Positions 8,236 to 18,215 are shown, numbered from the stretch's first letter. The stretch: 64,000 nucleotides of DNA from Candidatus Chlorohelix allophototropha (GCF_030389965.1 NZ_CP128399.1:558001-622000); one strand, 5' to 3'. Notes: generated by a model not told the origin, from the letters alone. Numbers and translations are program-made.

Positions 8236-10953
8236 CTATCTGCTTGTGGTTGGAGTTGTAGATGGTGTTGTACTGATTACCGGCACGTTACCGGACACAG
8301 CCGCAGATGGTACCCGAAAAATATAAATTTTCTGGTCGGTTACTACATAAATTTTCTGATTAGCTTCGTCCACCAACAAGTCTTTGATGCTATCAAACTC
8401 CTTGTTTTCAGCCCGAATTTGCTGTACGAACGCTCCGTTTGATTTTTGGTATTGTAGGATGCGCTTTTCCGCATCTATCACGAAAAGATAAGGATAATCA
8501 AAACTTCCGATTTGCATCAGGTAAGGGCTATTCAAAGCGGGGCTAACCAATCCACCACTATTTAAATCAATCTGATTGGTAATTTCACCCTTATTCTTGC
8601 CGTTTGGTCGTTCCATCTGGTAAAGTACACCCTCTGAGCTTAACCCGAAGATGCGTCCATCCACTTCCAGCGTAACAGCGCGATCTAGGTTAGCGGTTTG
8701 CACCGCCTGTTCCGAAAGCCACTCATCCGGGGTGTTACTATACGAGCCCGATAAATATCGCAATATCTGTCCGCTTCCTGGTCCAACCAAATACAGGTTG
8801 CCCTGATAGGTATCGGCTAATCGCACCGATTTCACCCAACCGCTTGTGCCGCCAAGTGCAACCGCGCTCCATGAATTGTGAGAGCGGTCATAAATCCAGA
8901 CGTTATTTGCGTCATCTAATATCAGGACGCTATCAAGGCGGGGTGTCATCAGTACGGGCTTGGTTAGAGTCTTACCGCTGGCAGTATCTCCTTGTTTCAG
9001 TATAGTCTTAATTTGACCTTGCATATCAAGTTGTAAAACCATACCTCGTCCGCTATCAAGGATAAAAACCACGTCATTTGTACTTGAAAAGATAGCGCGA
9101 CTCATTTTAATGCCGGTCTGGTTGGTCAAATCAAGGGTAACCCGAATGTCTGCCGGAATCACAACTCGGTTGATGTTGTCCGATGTAACTTTCAGGGCGT
9201 TGGAGGTAATAGTAATATCTTTTAATTCTGGCTTTTCCTTGCGCGCTTTATCGAGGTCAGCCTGAGCATCGCTTATTAATTGCCGTGCTTTGGCTGGGTC
9301 GATTACCGCAAAGGTTTGCGCTTGTATTCGTTTGGCTTCAGCTGAACGTACAAATCCCATCGCTTTATCATTGCTACCGCCCACTAGGTTAACTGCGGCA
9401 GAGACTAGAAATAAAGCTGCTACGCCCAGTAATAATATCAGCCCACCGATTATCAGGAAACGACCACCGCGGAACCCACCCTTTCGTTCATCCTTGATAC
9501 TTTCAAGGGGTGGTCCGTAACCGCCGGATACATCCACAAATTCAGCCGCTTGTGGTGGGCTGTCGGGCTGTTTGCCTCTTTTCTTTTTGCCTGTTTCCCC
9601 AATCGGTGGTATAGCTGCGGCTTCCTCAGAGAAGGCAAAATGAGGTTTCGGCGCTTCCGGCGATTGGTAATTACGCGGGCTAAAGGTAGCCTTTTGTTCT
9701 GGCGATCCTGAACCGGGCGCAGGGAATACGCCTGCTTGTTGTTTCTTGAACCGATCGGTTTCAGTTGGGTCGGGGCGATTTTGGAGATAGGGGGGTTTTT
9801 CCAGCCCGTCCTTCTCACGCCGAATCCAAGGGTCAGCAGCAGGGTTATCGTTAATCAAATTAACCAACTCGGTTATGCTACCCGGATGTTGTTGGATAGG
9901 TGGTTGTGCTTGACGTGGCTCATTATCCACAAACTCGAAATCTTGATTCCAACGCACTGGAACGGCTTCGGTCGGTGGTAGGCTTGCTTCAAAAATATAT
10001 TCTTCCTTATCGGGTTCATTTTTATCAGGGTTGAAGCGAGAAGCAAAGGCGCTCATCGAAACCGCCATGTTGTTCATTGCGCCTTTAAACCCGCCTTCTT
10101 CGCTACGTTTAGTGGCGGTGTGGGCTTCAATTCTTTCTTGTGCTGCTCGTTCCAGACTCCTGGCGCTGTAATCGCCCTTCATTGAAACTGCTAGAGCGTA
10201 GCCGTTCTCTATATAATGAACTCGCGCAAATTCCGAAAGATTATAAAGCGCTTCGCGACTAGTGGAGTTCATAAAATAGTGTTCTAGCTGGTCTTCTTCT
10301 AATGCCTGTGCCAACGAGGAGGAACAAAGTACCAGTAGGTCGCCATCGTCAAAGTAGGTGCGGTTAAAAATAGGATCAATAGTTGCGTAGCGACCAAGTG
10401 CAGGGGTATAGGAAGAATGCTTACCACCTGTGGCGATAGGCAAAGGCTGAGTGGCGCGCGGGTTGAGCGGGCGCGGACCTTTACGATAATTATCTGGCAT
10501 CGGATAATAACTCATTTGCCCTTGATGTACTACATAACTCTGAGTGGGAGGTAGTTGTGCCAGAAATAGTTCGTTATTTCGCACCAAAGCCAAGGTAATA
10601 CCCACTCCGCGCCGTTCCGGCGGAAGTAAGGCGCTATTGCGGTTAAATAATAGTTGGTTCGCCACTTCCAGCGCGTGTTTTAAGGCGCTAGTTACAGTGG
10701 CGTTCTGATTGAATTCGTAAAATTCCTTGATGATTGCCATTTGCGTATCGCGAATTAACTCGTAATTGCCTGCACGCAAGGCTTGAGAGGAGTCTCGGAT
10801 TGCCTCAACTTCGGTCATTATGTAGAGCGCCCCTCGTTTTTGGATTATCGGGGGCGGCATCATAAGCTCAGCATCGAGGAGACCTTCTGCTCGGTCTCGT
10901 CTGATTCCACCGCTGATTTCGAGTTGAGTCGCTATTAACTGAAGATCACTCAT
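8236..10953 (-). CDS. PP2C-like pseudophosphatase with membrane segment and external propeller
   Basis: A 905-residue protein. Residues 1-270 follow a PP2C-type phosphatase layout: RGALYIMTE stands where the family has xxLFxVADGMGG, GVGITLALVRNNELFLAQL where it has GTTxxxAxxxxxxLxxANVGDSR, and FDDGDLLVLCSSSL where it has xxGDxxLLCSDGL. The metal-binding DGMGG and GDSR residues are missing, so it is probably catalytically dead. Residues 290-490 are proline-rich and charged, likely a disordered cytoplasmic linker. One strong membrane helix follows (about 503-530, LIIGGLILLLGVAALFLV). The C-terminal 370 residues contain repeated strands such as VFILDSGRGMVLQLD, a likely six-bladed propeller outside the cell. 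It heads a three-gene operon ending at 6999 and has a good promoter at 11043-11071. Confidence 0.7.
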   Translation of the reverse strand: MSDLQLIATQLEISGGIRRDRAEGLLDAELMMPPPIIQKRGALYIMTEVEAIRDSSQALRAGNYELIRDTQMAIIKEFYEFNQNATVTSALKHALEVANQLLFNRNSALLPPERRGVGITLALVRNNELFLAQLPPTQSYVVHQGQMSYYPMPDNYRKGPRPLNPRATQPLPIATGGKHSSYTPALGRYATIDPIFNRTYFDDGDLLVLCSSSLAQALEEDQLEHYFMNSTSREALYNLSEFARVHYIENGYALAVSMKGDYSARSLERAAQERIEAHTATKRSEEGGFKGAMNNMAVSMSAFASRFNPDKNEPDKEEYIFEASLPPTEAVPVRWNQDFEFVDNEPRQAQPPIQQHPGSITELVNLINDNPAADPWIRREKDGLEKPPYLQNRPDPTETDRFKKQQAGVFPAPGSGSPEQKATFSPRNYQSPEAPKPHFAFSEEAAAIPPIGETGKKKRGKQPDSPPQAAEFVDVSGGYGPPLESIKDERKGGFRGGRFLIIGGLILLLGVAALFLVSAAVNLVGGSNDKAMGFVRSAEAKRIQAQTFAVIDPAKARQLISDAQADLDKARKEKPELKDITITSNALKVTSDNINRVVIPADIRVTLDLTNQTGIKMSRAIFSSTNDVVFILDSGRGMVLQLDMQGQIKTILKQGDTASGKTLTKPVLMTPRLDSVLILDDANNVWIYDRSHNSWSAVALGGTSGWVKSVRLADTYQGNLYLVGPGSGQILRYLSGSYSNTPDEWLSEQAVQTANLDRAVTLEVDGRIFGLSSEGVLYQMERPNGKNKGEITNQIDLNSGGLVSPALNSPYLMQIGSFDYPYLFVIDAEKRILQYQKSNGAFVQQIRAENKEFDSIKDLLVDEANQKIYVVTDQKIYIFRVPSAAVSGNVPVISTTPSTTPTTSR

Positions 10954-11042
10954 TCGCCACCTACCGCAAAAACTATGTGACCGTAAAAACAGGAAATAGA
11001 AAGACCCGACCCCAGCAGTACTTATGTCATGTTATTGGATGA

Positions 11043-11071
11043 ATTATAATCAAATTCGCTAAACTTGACAA
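11043..11071 (-). promoter_or_regulatory. Sigma-70-type promoter for the pseudo-PP2C operon
   Basis: On the minus strand TTGTCA (complement of 11066-11071) and TATAAT (complement of 11043-11048) are separated by 17 bases. The predicted start lies about 80 bases upstream of the ATG at 10953. Confidence 0.65.
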
Positions 11072-11155
11072 TACATAAATGGGATAAATCGCGCTTTGTT
11101 CGTAGATTCGATCCAATTACCTACATTTTAGGTAAGGGCTTAGCAGGATTAATCT

Positions 11156-12046
11156 TTAAATCTGCTTGATTGATTCGCGAACTACTTCGAGCAGACGCTT
11201 TTCGGCACGGGTAAGTTCTTTGTCACGGCGATATATGGCAGTAAATTTGCGACAGCACACCAATCCTTCAACCGTGATTACTTTCACCATTTGGGCTTTT
11301 ATTTCGGGGGTAAGCGAAAAGACAGAAAGCATACCAACACCAAGTCCGCTACAAACTGCCCGTTTTACAGCCTCATTACCGCCCAGTTCGATTGCTATTT
11401 TCGGTTTGATACCGAGGTCTAGAAGCGCTCTTTCAGAATTCAGACGAGTGGCAGAGCCTCGCTCACGTGCTACGAAGGGTTGTTGTGCTAATTCTTCTGG
11501 GGTAATGCTTTTGCGGCTTGCCAATGGGTGATTGGTTGCTACAAACACTCCGATTTCATCCTCACATAAAGGTTCTATTACCAAATCGTTTGACTCAATC
11601 TCATCTCCTATGAAACCGAGGTCAAAATGTCGTTCGCAAACCCATTCTACCACCTTGGTGGAGTTGGAAATTTGCATTTCTAACTGGATAGTCGGATAAG
11701 CTGTTTTGAATAGCCCTAATGCATGCGGTAAGATACATTCCGCCACAGTAGTGCTGGCAGCAATGGTGAGCCGCCCAATCGACAACCCTTTTAAATCTTC
11801 AATGGCATGTTCAAGCTCATTGGCTTGTGCAAAAATCTGGTGTGCGTAGCGTTGGAGGAGCTTACCAGCTTCGGTAAGATGCATGACTTTGCTGCCCCGC
11901 TCAAAAAGTTGGAGATCAAGCTCCTTTTCAAATTCCCTGACTTGGGCTGAAACAGCAGGCTGGCTGATTGATAGCTTTTCGGCTGCTCTGGAGAAGCTTC
12001 CGCATTGTGCTACCTCAAAAAATAGATGAAGCTGGTGAAAGTTCAA
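11156..12046 (-). CDS. LysR-family transcriptional regulator (CysB/CbbR/CmpR-like)
   Basis: A 296-residue LysR-type regulator. The winged helix-turn-helix is at residues 1-60 (FHQLHLFFEVAQCGSFSRAAEKL, then SISQPAVSAQVREFEKEL). A linker helix runs to about 88. The effector domain (about 90-295) starts LTIAASTTVAECILP. The PHALGLF and GNEAVKRAVCSGLGVGMLS motifs place it near the CbbR/CmpR/CysL branch, whose effectors include metabolic intermediates. No divergent target gene adjoins it: upstream is 367 bases of non-coding DNA and then the converging ROK operon. Its regulon therefore cannot be read from context. Autoregulation through the 12047-12200 region is likely on family grounds. Confidence 0.9.
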   Translation of the reverse strand: MNFHQLHLFFEVAQCGSFSRAAEKLSISQPAVSAQVREFEKELDLQLFERGSKVMHLTEAGKLLQRYAHQIFAQANELEHAIEDLKGLSIGRLTIAASTTVAECILPHALGLFKTAYPTIQLEMQISNSTKVVEWVCERHFDLGFIGDEIESNDLVIEPLCEDEIGVFVATNHPLASRKSITPEELAQQPFVARERGSATRLNSERALLDLGIKPKIAIELGGNEAVKRAVCSGLGVGMLSVFSLTPEIKAQMVKVITVEGLVCCRKFTAIYRRDKELTRAEKRLLEVVRESIKQI

Positions 12047-12335
12047 GATTCAATCTCCCAATGCGTATTTTTGACGGTGAATAACTACAAGTATAAACCC
12101 TAGTTATAGCACATGCAAACTAATCTTATGCATCTTATGAATCTATTTTTTACTTGGTGGTTTGTTCATTTCTGTTTATTCCTAGCAAGCAAGAGTTGAT
12201 CTTTTTCTTTTCCATACCGTTGCTCCTTGGCTAAGAATCTGCGCTGTATATTCGATAATGGTAAAGCGAGCTTTGGGTAATAAGCAGCTCAAAATATATT
12301 TAGTGGACTAACTTGTGCAAGGTATTATCGTTGAT

Positions 12336-12388
12336 ACAAAAAAGGCGAGGGCTTGATTTAAAATTTCTGTTATCCTGCCTCCCGCCTT
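12336..12388 (-). terminator. Candidate terminator of the polA-GT-ROK operon
   Basis: On the minus strand AAGGCG (complement of 12383-12388) pairs with CGCCTT (complement of 12342-12347), followed by a T tract. The loop of about 35 bases is long, so efficiency is uncertain. The remaining 12047-12335 stretch holds only AT-rich DNA with short repeats of the type CTTATG; no gene was seen there. Confidence 0.45.
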
Positions 12389-12413
12389 CTCATAAAAGCC
12401 TCAATGCGTGGTT

Positions 12414-13418
12414 TTAGATTCCATCGCGCCGCAAGTGCGCCAATTGCTGTTTACGCCTCTGTGCGTCCTCGTAATTTTGCAGAACTAGCGCAATCGTACC
12501 GTACAAACCGACATCATCTCCTAAATCGGTGGGTACTATCGGTACGTTTTCGCGGAAAGCGGGCATTGCTCGTCTGTTTACTTCAGCGCGTAATGGCTCG
12601 AATATAAGGTCGCCCACCTGCGAAACGCCCCCTCCTATTACCACAATTTCAGGATTAAACAGATGTAATATGTTGGTGATACCCACTCCTAGATATATTG
12701 CTGTGTCGTACAAGAGTTCAAGTGCGGCTTCATCGCCCAGCTTGGCAGCTTTTTCCACCATTACGGCATTTACCGAGTCCAGATTGTTATTGGATAACTC
12801 TCGTAACAGAGTCGGGCGATTGGTGTTAAGTAGGTCAAGTGCGCGCTTGCGAATCGCTGTACCGCTGGCAAGTGCTTCAAAACAGCCAATATTCCCGCAA
12901 TTGCAAACAGGCCCATCGAGCTTGATGGTCATATGCCCGATTTCTCCGGCAGCGCCCCTTGACCCATGAATAATATTGCCATCTTCGATTATTCCACCGC
13001 CAATTCCGGTGCTGACGGTGATATATACCAGATAGCGGTATTCTTTACCTGCGCCAAAGGTATATTCGCCCAATGCCGCTAGATTTGCGTCATTGCCGAG
13101 ATAAACTGGCAAACCTAGTTTGGCTTCGATTAAATCGCGTAAAGGCACATCTGTCCAGCCTGGTAGGTTTGGAGGTGAAAATACTACCCCGGTGCGCGGG
13201 TTTAGCGGTCCCGGTGCGCCGATTCCAATTGCTAGCACTTCTCCGGGGGTGGATTTGCTCATAACTTTATTTATTACTGAGACGATATTATCAATAACGG
13301 AATCCAGACCTCTATCTGCTTGTGTTGGACGGTCAGTTCTAGCCAATAGTTTTCCGGTTCCATCTGCCAGAACTGCTCTTACTTTAGTTCCACCTAAGTC
13401 CACACCAACTATATTCAT
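12414..13418 (-). CDS. ROK-family sugar kinase (probable glucokinase)
   Basis: A 334-residue ROK kinase, phosphorylating glucose or a related hexose with ATP in the cytoplasm. The N-terminal phosphate-binding loop is GVDLGGTKVRAVLAD (4-18). The catalytic Asp lies in YLGNDANLAALGEY (about 102-115). The ROK zinc motif is complete, CNCGNIGCFEA, preceded by GEIGHMT, whose His is the other ligand. There is no N-terminal helix-turn-helix, so it is an enzyme rather than a NagC/XylR repressor. It is third in a run behind polA and a GT39-like gene, with a 24-base gap. Exact sugar specificity cannot be read from sequence. Confidence 0.9.
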   Translation of the reverse strand: MNIVGVDLGGTKVRAVLADGTGKLLARTDRPTQADRGLDSVIDNIVSVINKVMSKSTPGEVLAIGIGAPGPLNPRTGVVFSPPNLPGWTDVPLRDLIEAKLGLPVYLGNDANLAALGEYTFGAGKEYRYLVYITVSTGIGGGIIEDGNIIHGSRGAAGEIGHMTIKLDGPVCNCGNIGCFEALASGTAIRKRALDLLNTNRPTLLRELSNNNLDSVNAVMVEKAAKLGDEAALELLYDTAIYLGVGITNILHLFNPEIVVIGGGVSQVGDLIFEPLRAEVNRRAMPAFRENVPIVPTDLGDDVGLYGTIALVLQNYEDAQRRKQQLAHLRRDGI

Positions 13419-13442
13419 CGTTTATACACCACTTTTATGCAA

Positions 13443-14987
13443 CTAATGAGAACTTTCGCTACCTGCTTCAACTTGCGAGGTGTTTACAGCTATATTATTT
13501 ATTCGCGGGCTACTTTCACGTTTATTTGTGCGTAAGTAGGCATAGCATACCATAAACAGGCTTATCAGAAAACATAATATTGCCCCATAGCCGAAGACTT
13601 TTGCCATGCGCGTTGTTAAGCCTAATTGATCTAATGAGAGTGAGCGAATAACGTTGTTATCAGGATTCCAGAATAGCTCAAAATGTGCTCGTATAGGCGA
13701 GTAAGCCGGAATAAAAATATAATTGGCATCCCAACCGGGAAGATAGTGAGTTATATTGCCCAGATGTGTATTGAAATTTACCGTAACACCCAACATTTGC
13801 ACAAATATCGCTAGCGGAAACAAACCTACAAAGAGAACAGCTACCCATTTACGGCTGTTTTCGAGCAGCGCACCCAGAAAGATTATAGCAAAGGGCAGTA
13901 CCGGCACCATGAAGCGGGGTCCCCAGCTAAAGCCGCCATACCACGCCCACCATGCTGCATAATATACCAGCGTTATCAGGATTATTGCGCCGAAGAAGTA
14001 AGCTTCCGGGCGAAAACGTTTTGAAAACGGACGCATCGCAAAAGGTACGGCTACTAATACCGGAGAATAGAGGAACACGCTTTTTCCGGTGCTAAATAAT
14101 AACCCCCATAACCCTTCCCAAATGGGCGTAGTAAAGCCTTCGCCCTCGTAGCCGCTGCTAAGAGGGTTGCCAAAACGCATCTGGTTAAAAATGGCAGTAA
14201 GCGCAAAGGAAGGAAATACTGCTGCTCCGAATACCAGACCGTACTTTATAAAATCGCGTGGGCGGTTTTTGCAAATAAGCCATAGGTATAAAGCAAAAGC
14301 GGGCAGTAGCGCAATTCCCGAAACTCTGGTCAAAATGGCGTAACCAAAAGCCAGTCCGGCTGCTATTAGCCACAGGTATCTTTGCCAGCTATGGCTGGCT
14401 TCTTTGAACTGTAATAAAGCATATGCGGCTAACACAGTACATAAGCAGAAAAGCGGCTCACTGAAAAAGAAATGTGCATAAGGCCACGCGCTCGTACCAA
14501 GTGCGTATAATAACGCCAAACCTATGCTAATTTTGACCGAACGATACAGCTTTCGGGCGATAAGATAAACCAACCATGCCGTTAATGCTGTAGCCAGTAG
14601 CGGCAGCAATGTGACTGCAAAATGCGCGATTGGTTCATCCCATTTTTCGCGCATAAAGTTGAACCAGAGCCATTTGCCGAAGCGGAAAAAGAGTGAAGCT
14701 AGCAGCGGTTGTCCCAACCCATATTTACTATAAAATAGACCATCGTTTCCCTGAATGATTTGAGTAAGACCGGGCGTAGCGGGTTGATCTATGCGATTTC
14801 GCAGGACTATTTCACGGGCGGTCTGGTACATCACCTCGCCATCGCTGATGAAAAAGTCAAACGCGCTGGTCAGAAAATAAATCGCGGAAATGCCGATTAA
14901 TAACCACAAACCGGGGGTACTTACCCACTCCCAGAGCTTCAGCGCTAGTTTTATAAATTTTGAGTTTGGTGGGGTAATGGTTATCAT
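13443..14987 (-). CDS. GT39-like membrane glycosyltransferase
   Basis: A 514-residue polytopic membrane protein with about 11 hydrophobic segments. The first extracytoplasmic loop after membrane helix 1 contains a short acidic motif (FFISDGEVMYQTAR), as in the ArnT/PMT GT-C clan, where an acidic residue in this loop is catalytic. Other GT-C signs are YSKYGLGQPLL and FSWGPRFMVPVLPF. Such enzymes transfer sugars from polyprenyl-phosphate donors to lipids or proteins on the outer face of the membrane. The donor and acceptor are not inferable. It sits 18 bases downstream of polA and 24 bases upstream of the ROK kinase, an operon that looks organisational rather than functional. Confidence 0.75.
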   Translation of the reverse strand: MITITPPNSKFIKLALKLWEWVSTPGLWLLIGISAIYFLTSAFDFFISDGEVMYQTAREIVLRNRIDQPATPGLTQIIQGNDGLFYSKYGLGQPLLASLFFRFGKWLWFNFMREKWDEPIAHFAVTLLPLLATALTAWLVYLIARKLYRSVKISIGLALLYALGTSAWPYAHFFFSEPLFCLCTVLAAYALLQFKEASHSWQRYLWLIAAGLAFGYAILTRVSGIALLPAFALYLWLICKNRPRDFIKYGLVFGAAVFPSFALTAIFNQMRFGNPLSSGYEGEGFTTPIWEGLWGLLFSTGKSVFLYSPVLVAVPFAMRPFSKRFRPEAYFFGAIILITLVYYAAWWAWYGGFSWGPRFMVPVLPFAIIFLGALLENSRKWVAVLFVGLFPLAIFVQMLGVTVNFNTHLGNITHYLPGWDANYIFIPAYSPIRAHFELFWNPDNNVIRSLSLDQLGLTTRMAKVFGYGAILCFLISLFMVCYAYLRTNKRESSPRINNIAVNTSQVEAGSESSH

Positions 14988-15005
14988 TCCAACCGGAGAA
15001 TCGCT

Positions 15006-17882
15006 TTACAGGGCATATTTTTCCATCTCTCCCCAGTTCAAGCCATATTTTAGATCGGCTTTGAGCGGTACACTCAGTTGCACATCTTTCTCAACCGCTT
15101 CCATGTGCGTGTGAACCAATGCCGCCAACTCTGGTAATTCACTTTCGGGCGCTTCAAATACCAATTCGTCATGCACTTGAAGTAATAATTTAGCTCGCAG
15201 CTTTTGGCTGTTCAGCGCGTCCCAGACACGCCGCATCGCAATTTTAACAATGTCGGCAGCAGTACCCTGCACCGGCATATTAATCGCGGCGCGTTCGGCT
15301 TCTTTTCTCAAAATGGGGTTTCCGGCGTTTAATTCGGGCATATAGCGCCGCCGCCCGAACAGGGTTTGCACAAAGCCGGTTTTACGTGCCTCTTCGGGGG
15401 TACTTTCCAGATAATGCCACACGCTTGGATATTTCGCTTTGTAATTCTCGATAAATGCGGCAGCTTCTTGGTAAGTGATATTAATTTGCTGAGTGAGTCC
15501 GAACGCGCTCAAGCCGTAGATTATGCCAAAGTTGACGGTTTTTGCCACCCGTCGCATATCATCGGTAACCTGTTCTTCCGGTATTCCAAAAACATCGGCG
15601 GCAGTAGCGCGATGAATATCCTTGTTGGCAAGGAAGGCGCTGGTCAAACGCTCATCTCCGGTCAGATGCGCCAATAAACGCAATTCGATTTGGCTGTAAT
15701 CGGCAGAAACCAAAATAGCTTTGTCGTTGCCGAACAGTCGCTTATTGCTGATGTTATCGGCAATGAAGGCGCGGCGCACCTCTCGCCCAATTTCGGTACG
15801 AATCGGGATATTTTGCAGGTTGGGGTTGTTGCTACTCATGCGTCCACTACTCGCCCCAATTTGCTGGAAAGAGGTATGCACCCGCCCGGTTTCCAAATTT
15901 AGCAGTAAAGGCAGGCTGTCCACGTAGGTTGATTTTAGCTTGCCGAATTGCCGATACTCTAGCACCAAATCCACGACAGCATGCGCGCCTCGCAGCGTAT
16001 CCAACGTTTTTTTATCGGTTGAGAACTTTTTAGTAGCGGTTTTCTTGCCACCTTGCAAGCCCAATTCTTCAAATAAAACCTTGCCAAGTTGGTCAGGCGA
16101 ATTGATATTGAACTGGTGACCTACTTCGTTGAATATATTCTTTTCCAATTCGCTAATTTTCTGGTAAAGGCTGGTGGAGAGCGTACCAAGACGAGCGGTA
16201 TCCAGCGCAACTCCCACCAATTCCATTCCGGTCAGCACCGGAATCAGCGGCATCTCGATCTCGTGAAAGACTTTTTCCAGCTTGTTTAGGCTCAAATCCT
16301 TTTCAAAAACAGATACCAATTTCAGGGTGTTATCGGCATCTGCGGCGGCGTATTGCCCCGCTGTCTCAATCGGTACTCGATCCATTGTAGTCTGGTTCTT
16401 GCCACTGCCGATTAGGGCATCAATGCGGGTCATTTCCACGCCTAACTCTTCAAACGCTAGGTCTTTGAGTCGCGAGGAGGTTTTTCCGGCTATCTGCGCT
16501 GCCAGCATCGTGTCGAAACTTATATCGAGTCTTTCCAGCGCCATGCCATGTCGTTGCAAAATAGCCAAATCATACTTGGCATGATGGGCAATCTTGCGGA
16601 TGTGGCTATCGTTGAAAAGCTCTTCTAGAACAGGGCGCACTTCCTCCCATTCAAGTTGATCGGGCAACAATTCAAATACCGCGCTAGAAACCGCTTTTAC
16701 ATGTCCTATCGGTATGTAATAGCTTTCGTCAGGTGTAGGCGCGATAGATACGCCTACTAGATTCGCCCGCATAGGGTCTTCGCTGGTGGTTTCGGTATCA
16801 AAGGAAAGTACACTGGTTTGCCTAACCCGCTCTACCAACTTTGCCAGTGCGGAGCTATCCCTGATTAGTTTGTACTTGCTTTCTGTTTCGGGTTTAGTTT
16901 CCGGCGCTTCAGGCGCAACCTCAGGCATATCCCAGAGATTTAGCTGCTCATTCTTATTTGAAACCTTCGTGCTGGCTTTTACAATAGCCGGAGCATCAGG
17001 TAGGTGGTTTAGCAGACTGCGAAACTCGACTTCACGGAAAATGTTAACTACCCGGTCGCGATCCATCTGATGCGCTCGCGCCATGTCAAGGTCAAGTTTT
17101 ATCGGTACTTCGGTAACAATGGTCGCTAAATACTTGCTCTTTAGCGCCTGTTCTCGAAATGTCTCCAACGCAGTTTGTACTTTAGGCGGCTTTATCTCAG
17201 CCAAGTGTGCATAGATATTATCAAGATGCCCGTATAGGTTAATCAGCTTACGAGCGGTTACTTCACCCAAACCGGGGATACCCGGAATATTATCGCTTTT
17301 ATCTCCGGTGATGGCTTTATAGTCCGGTATATATTCCGGGCTAAAAGTGTATTTTTCCTTAACCTTATCTACGTCAAAGTAGCGCACCTCACTGAAACGG
17401 GCTTTCGGTCCTGCTCCCGGCAAAGCAGCGTGCGTATGTTTGTTGACCAGTTGCAACAGGTCGTTATCTCCGGTGATAATTAGAACTTCCAACCCCATCA
17501 TTTCAGCCTGACGCGCCAAAGTACCAATGACATCGTCCGCTTCAAAGCCTACTGCTTCGTGGATTGAAATACCTAACGCTTCGACAATCTCACGGATACG
17601 GGCGAGTTGACCGCGCAAATCTTCCGGCATTTCGCTTCGGTTTGCTTTATATTCCACATAATCGTCGTGGCGGAAAGTGCGTCCGGTATCGAAAGCCATC
17701 ACTATATACTGAGGCATTTCGCGTCTCAGCACTTCCAGTAACATCGAAGTGAAACCGAAGGTAGCATTGGTTAGTTCACCGCGCGAAGTTACCAATCCGG
17801 GTGGTACAGCGTGATATGCTCTGAATATCAAGCCGAAGCCATCAATCAGCATCAAGCGGGGTTTATTACTCTGGCTGCTCAT
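15006..17882 (-). CDS. polA: DNA polymerase I
   Basis: A 958-residue repair and Okazaki-fragment-processing polymerase. The 5'-nuclease domain is at about 8-300 (LIDGFGLIFRAYHA, AVGFEADDVIGTLA, ITGDNDLLQLV, ITGDKSDNIPGIPGLGEVTA). The proofreading domain appears intact: Exo I SFDTETTSEDP, Exo II HHAKYDLAIL and Exo III QYAAADADNT provide the expected acidic residues and the YxxxD pattern. Polymerase motifs are A (VSADYSQIELRLLAHL), B (RRVAKTVNFGIIYGLS) and C (LLQVHDELVFE). The length is slightly above the roughly 930 residues of E. coli PolA, explained by a low-complexity linker (about 310-345, rich in P, E and K). It is the first gene of a three-gene run. Confidence 0.98.
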   Translation of the reverse strand: MSSQSNKPRLMLIDGFGLIFRAYHAVPPGLVTSRGELTNATFGFTSMLLEVLRREMPQYIVMAFDTGRTFRHDDYVEYKANRSEMPEDLRGQLARIREIVEALGISIHEAVGFEADDVIGTLARQAEMMGLEVLIITGDNDLLQLVNKHTHAALPGAGPKARFSEVRYFDVDKVKEKYTFSPEYIPDYKAITGDKSDNIPGIPGLGEVTARKLINLYGHLDNIYAHLAEIKPPKVQTALETFREQALKSKYLATIVTEVPIKLDLDMARAHQMDRDRVVNIFREVEFRSLLNHLPDAPAIVKASTKVSNKNEQLNLWDMPEVAPEAPETKPETESKYKLIRDSSALAKLVERVRQTSVLSFDTETTSEDPMRANLVGVSIAPTPDESYYIPIGHVKAVSSAVFELLPDQLEWEEVRPVLEELFNDSHIRKIAHHAKYDLAILQRHGMALERLDISFDTMLAAQIAGKTSSRLKDLAFEELGVEMTRIDALIGSGKNQTTMDRVPIETAGQYAAADADNTLKLVSVFEKDLSLNKLEKVFHEIEMPLIPVLTGMELVGVALDTARLGTLSTSLYQKISELEKNIFNEVGHQFNINSPDQLGKVLFEELGLQGGKKTATKKFSTDKKTLDTLRGAHAVVDLVLEYRQFGKLKSTYVDSLPLLLNLETGRVHTSFQQIGASSGRMSSNNPNLQNIPIRTEIGREVRRAFIADNISNKRLFGNDKAILVSADYSQIELRLLAHLTGDERLTSAFLANKDIHRATAADVFGIPEEQVTDDMRRVAKTVNFGIIYGLSAFGLTQQINITYQEAAAFIENYKAKYPSVWHYLESTPEEARKTGFVQTLFGRRRYMPELNAGNPILRKEAERAAINMPVQGTAADIVKIAMRRVWDALNSQKLRAKLLLQVHDELVFEAPESELPELAALVHTHMEAVEKDVQLSVPLKADLKYGLNWGEMEKYAL

Positions 17883-18185
17883 ATATCTTTTTTGCTTTCT
17901 TAGAAAGAATAAAGGAGCTTTTCAGGAAGCCTGATTATACCAGAAAACCCGGTATTTCTGTTCAGGCTTACTTGAATTAGGTAATCTGGCTACACCTAAA
18001 TAGGTCTTTAGTCCAATAACAGATAATATATCTGCTGGTAAAATAAAAAAGGTAGCGAAATAAAAAATATTTGCAACCAAAATTGAGATAAGTTAAGAGT
18101 TTGCGCGGTTCCAACCGCCATCTTTTTCTTAATTAGTTATCCTCTCAAATCTCCTACTACTACTAACACTAACGAAACCAACCAT

Positions 18186-18215
18186 CGAGCCGCTGCTGGC
18201 GAGCATAGCGGCTCG
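18186..18215. other. Perfect 9-bp hairpin in the polA-glycosidase gap
   Basis: CGAGCCGCT (18186-18194) and AGCGGCTCG (18207-18215) form a perfect stem around a 12-base loop. No T tract follows on either strand. The gap 17883-18301 also holds GCGGTTCCAACCGC near 18115 and the terminator at 18251-18277; no gene was seen in it. Confidence 0.5.
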
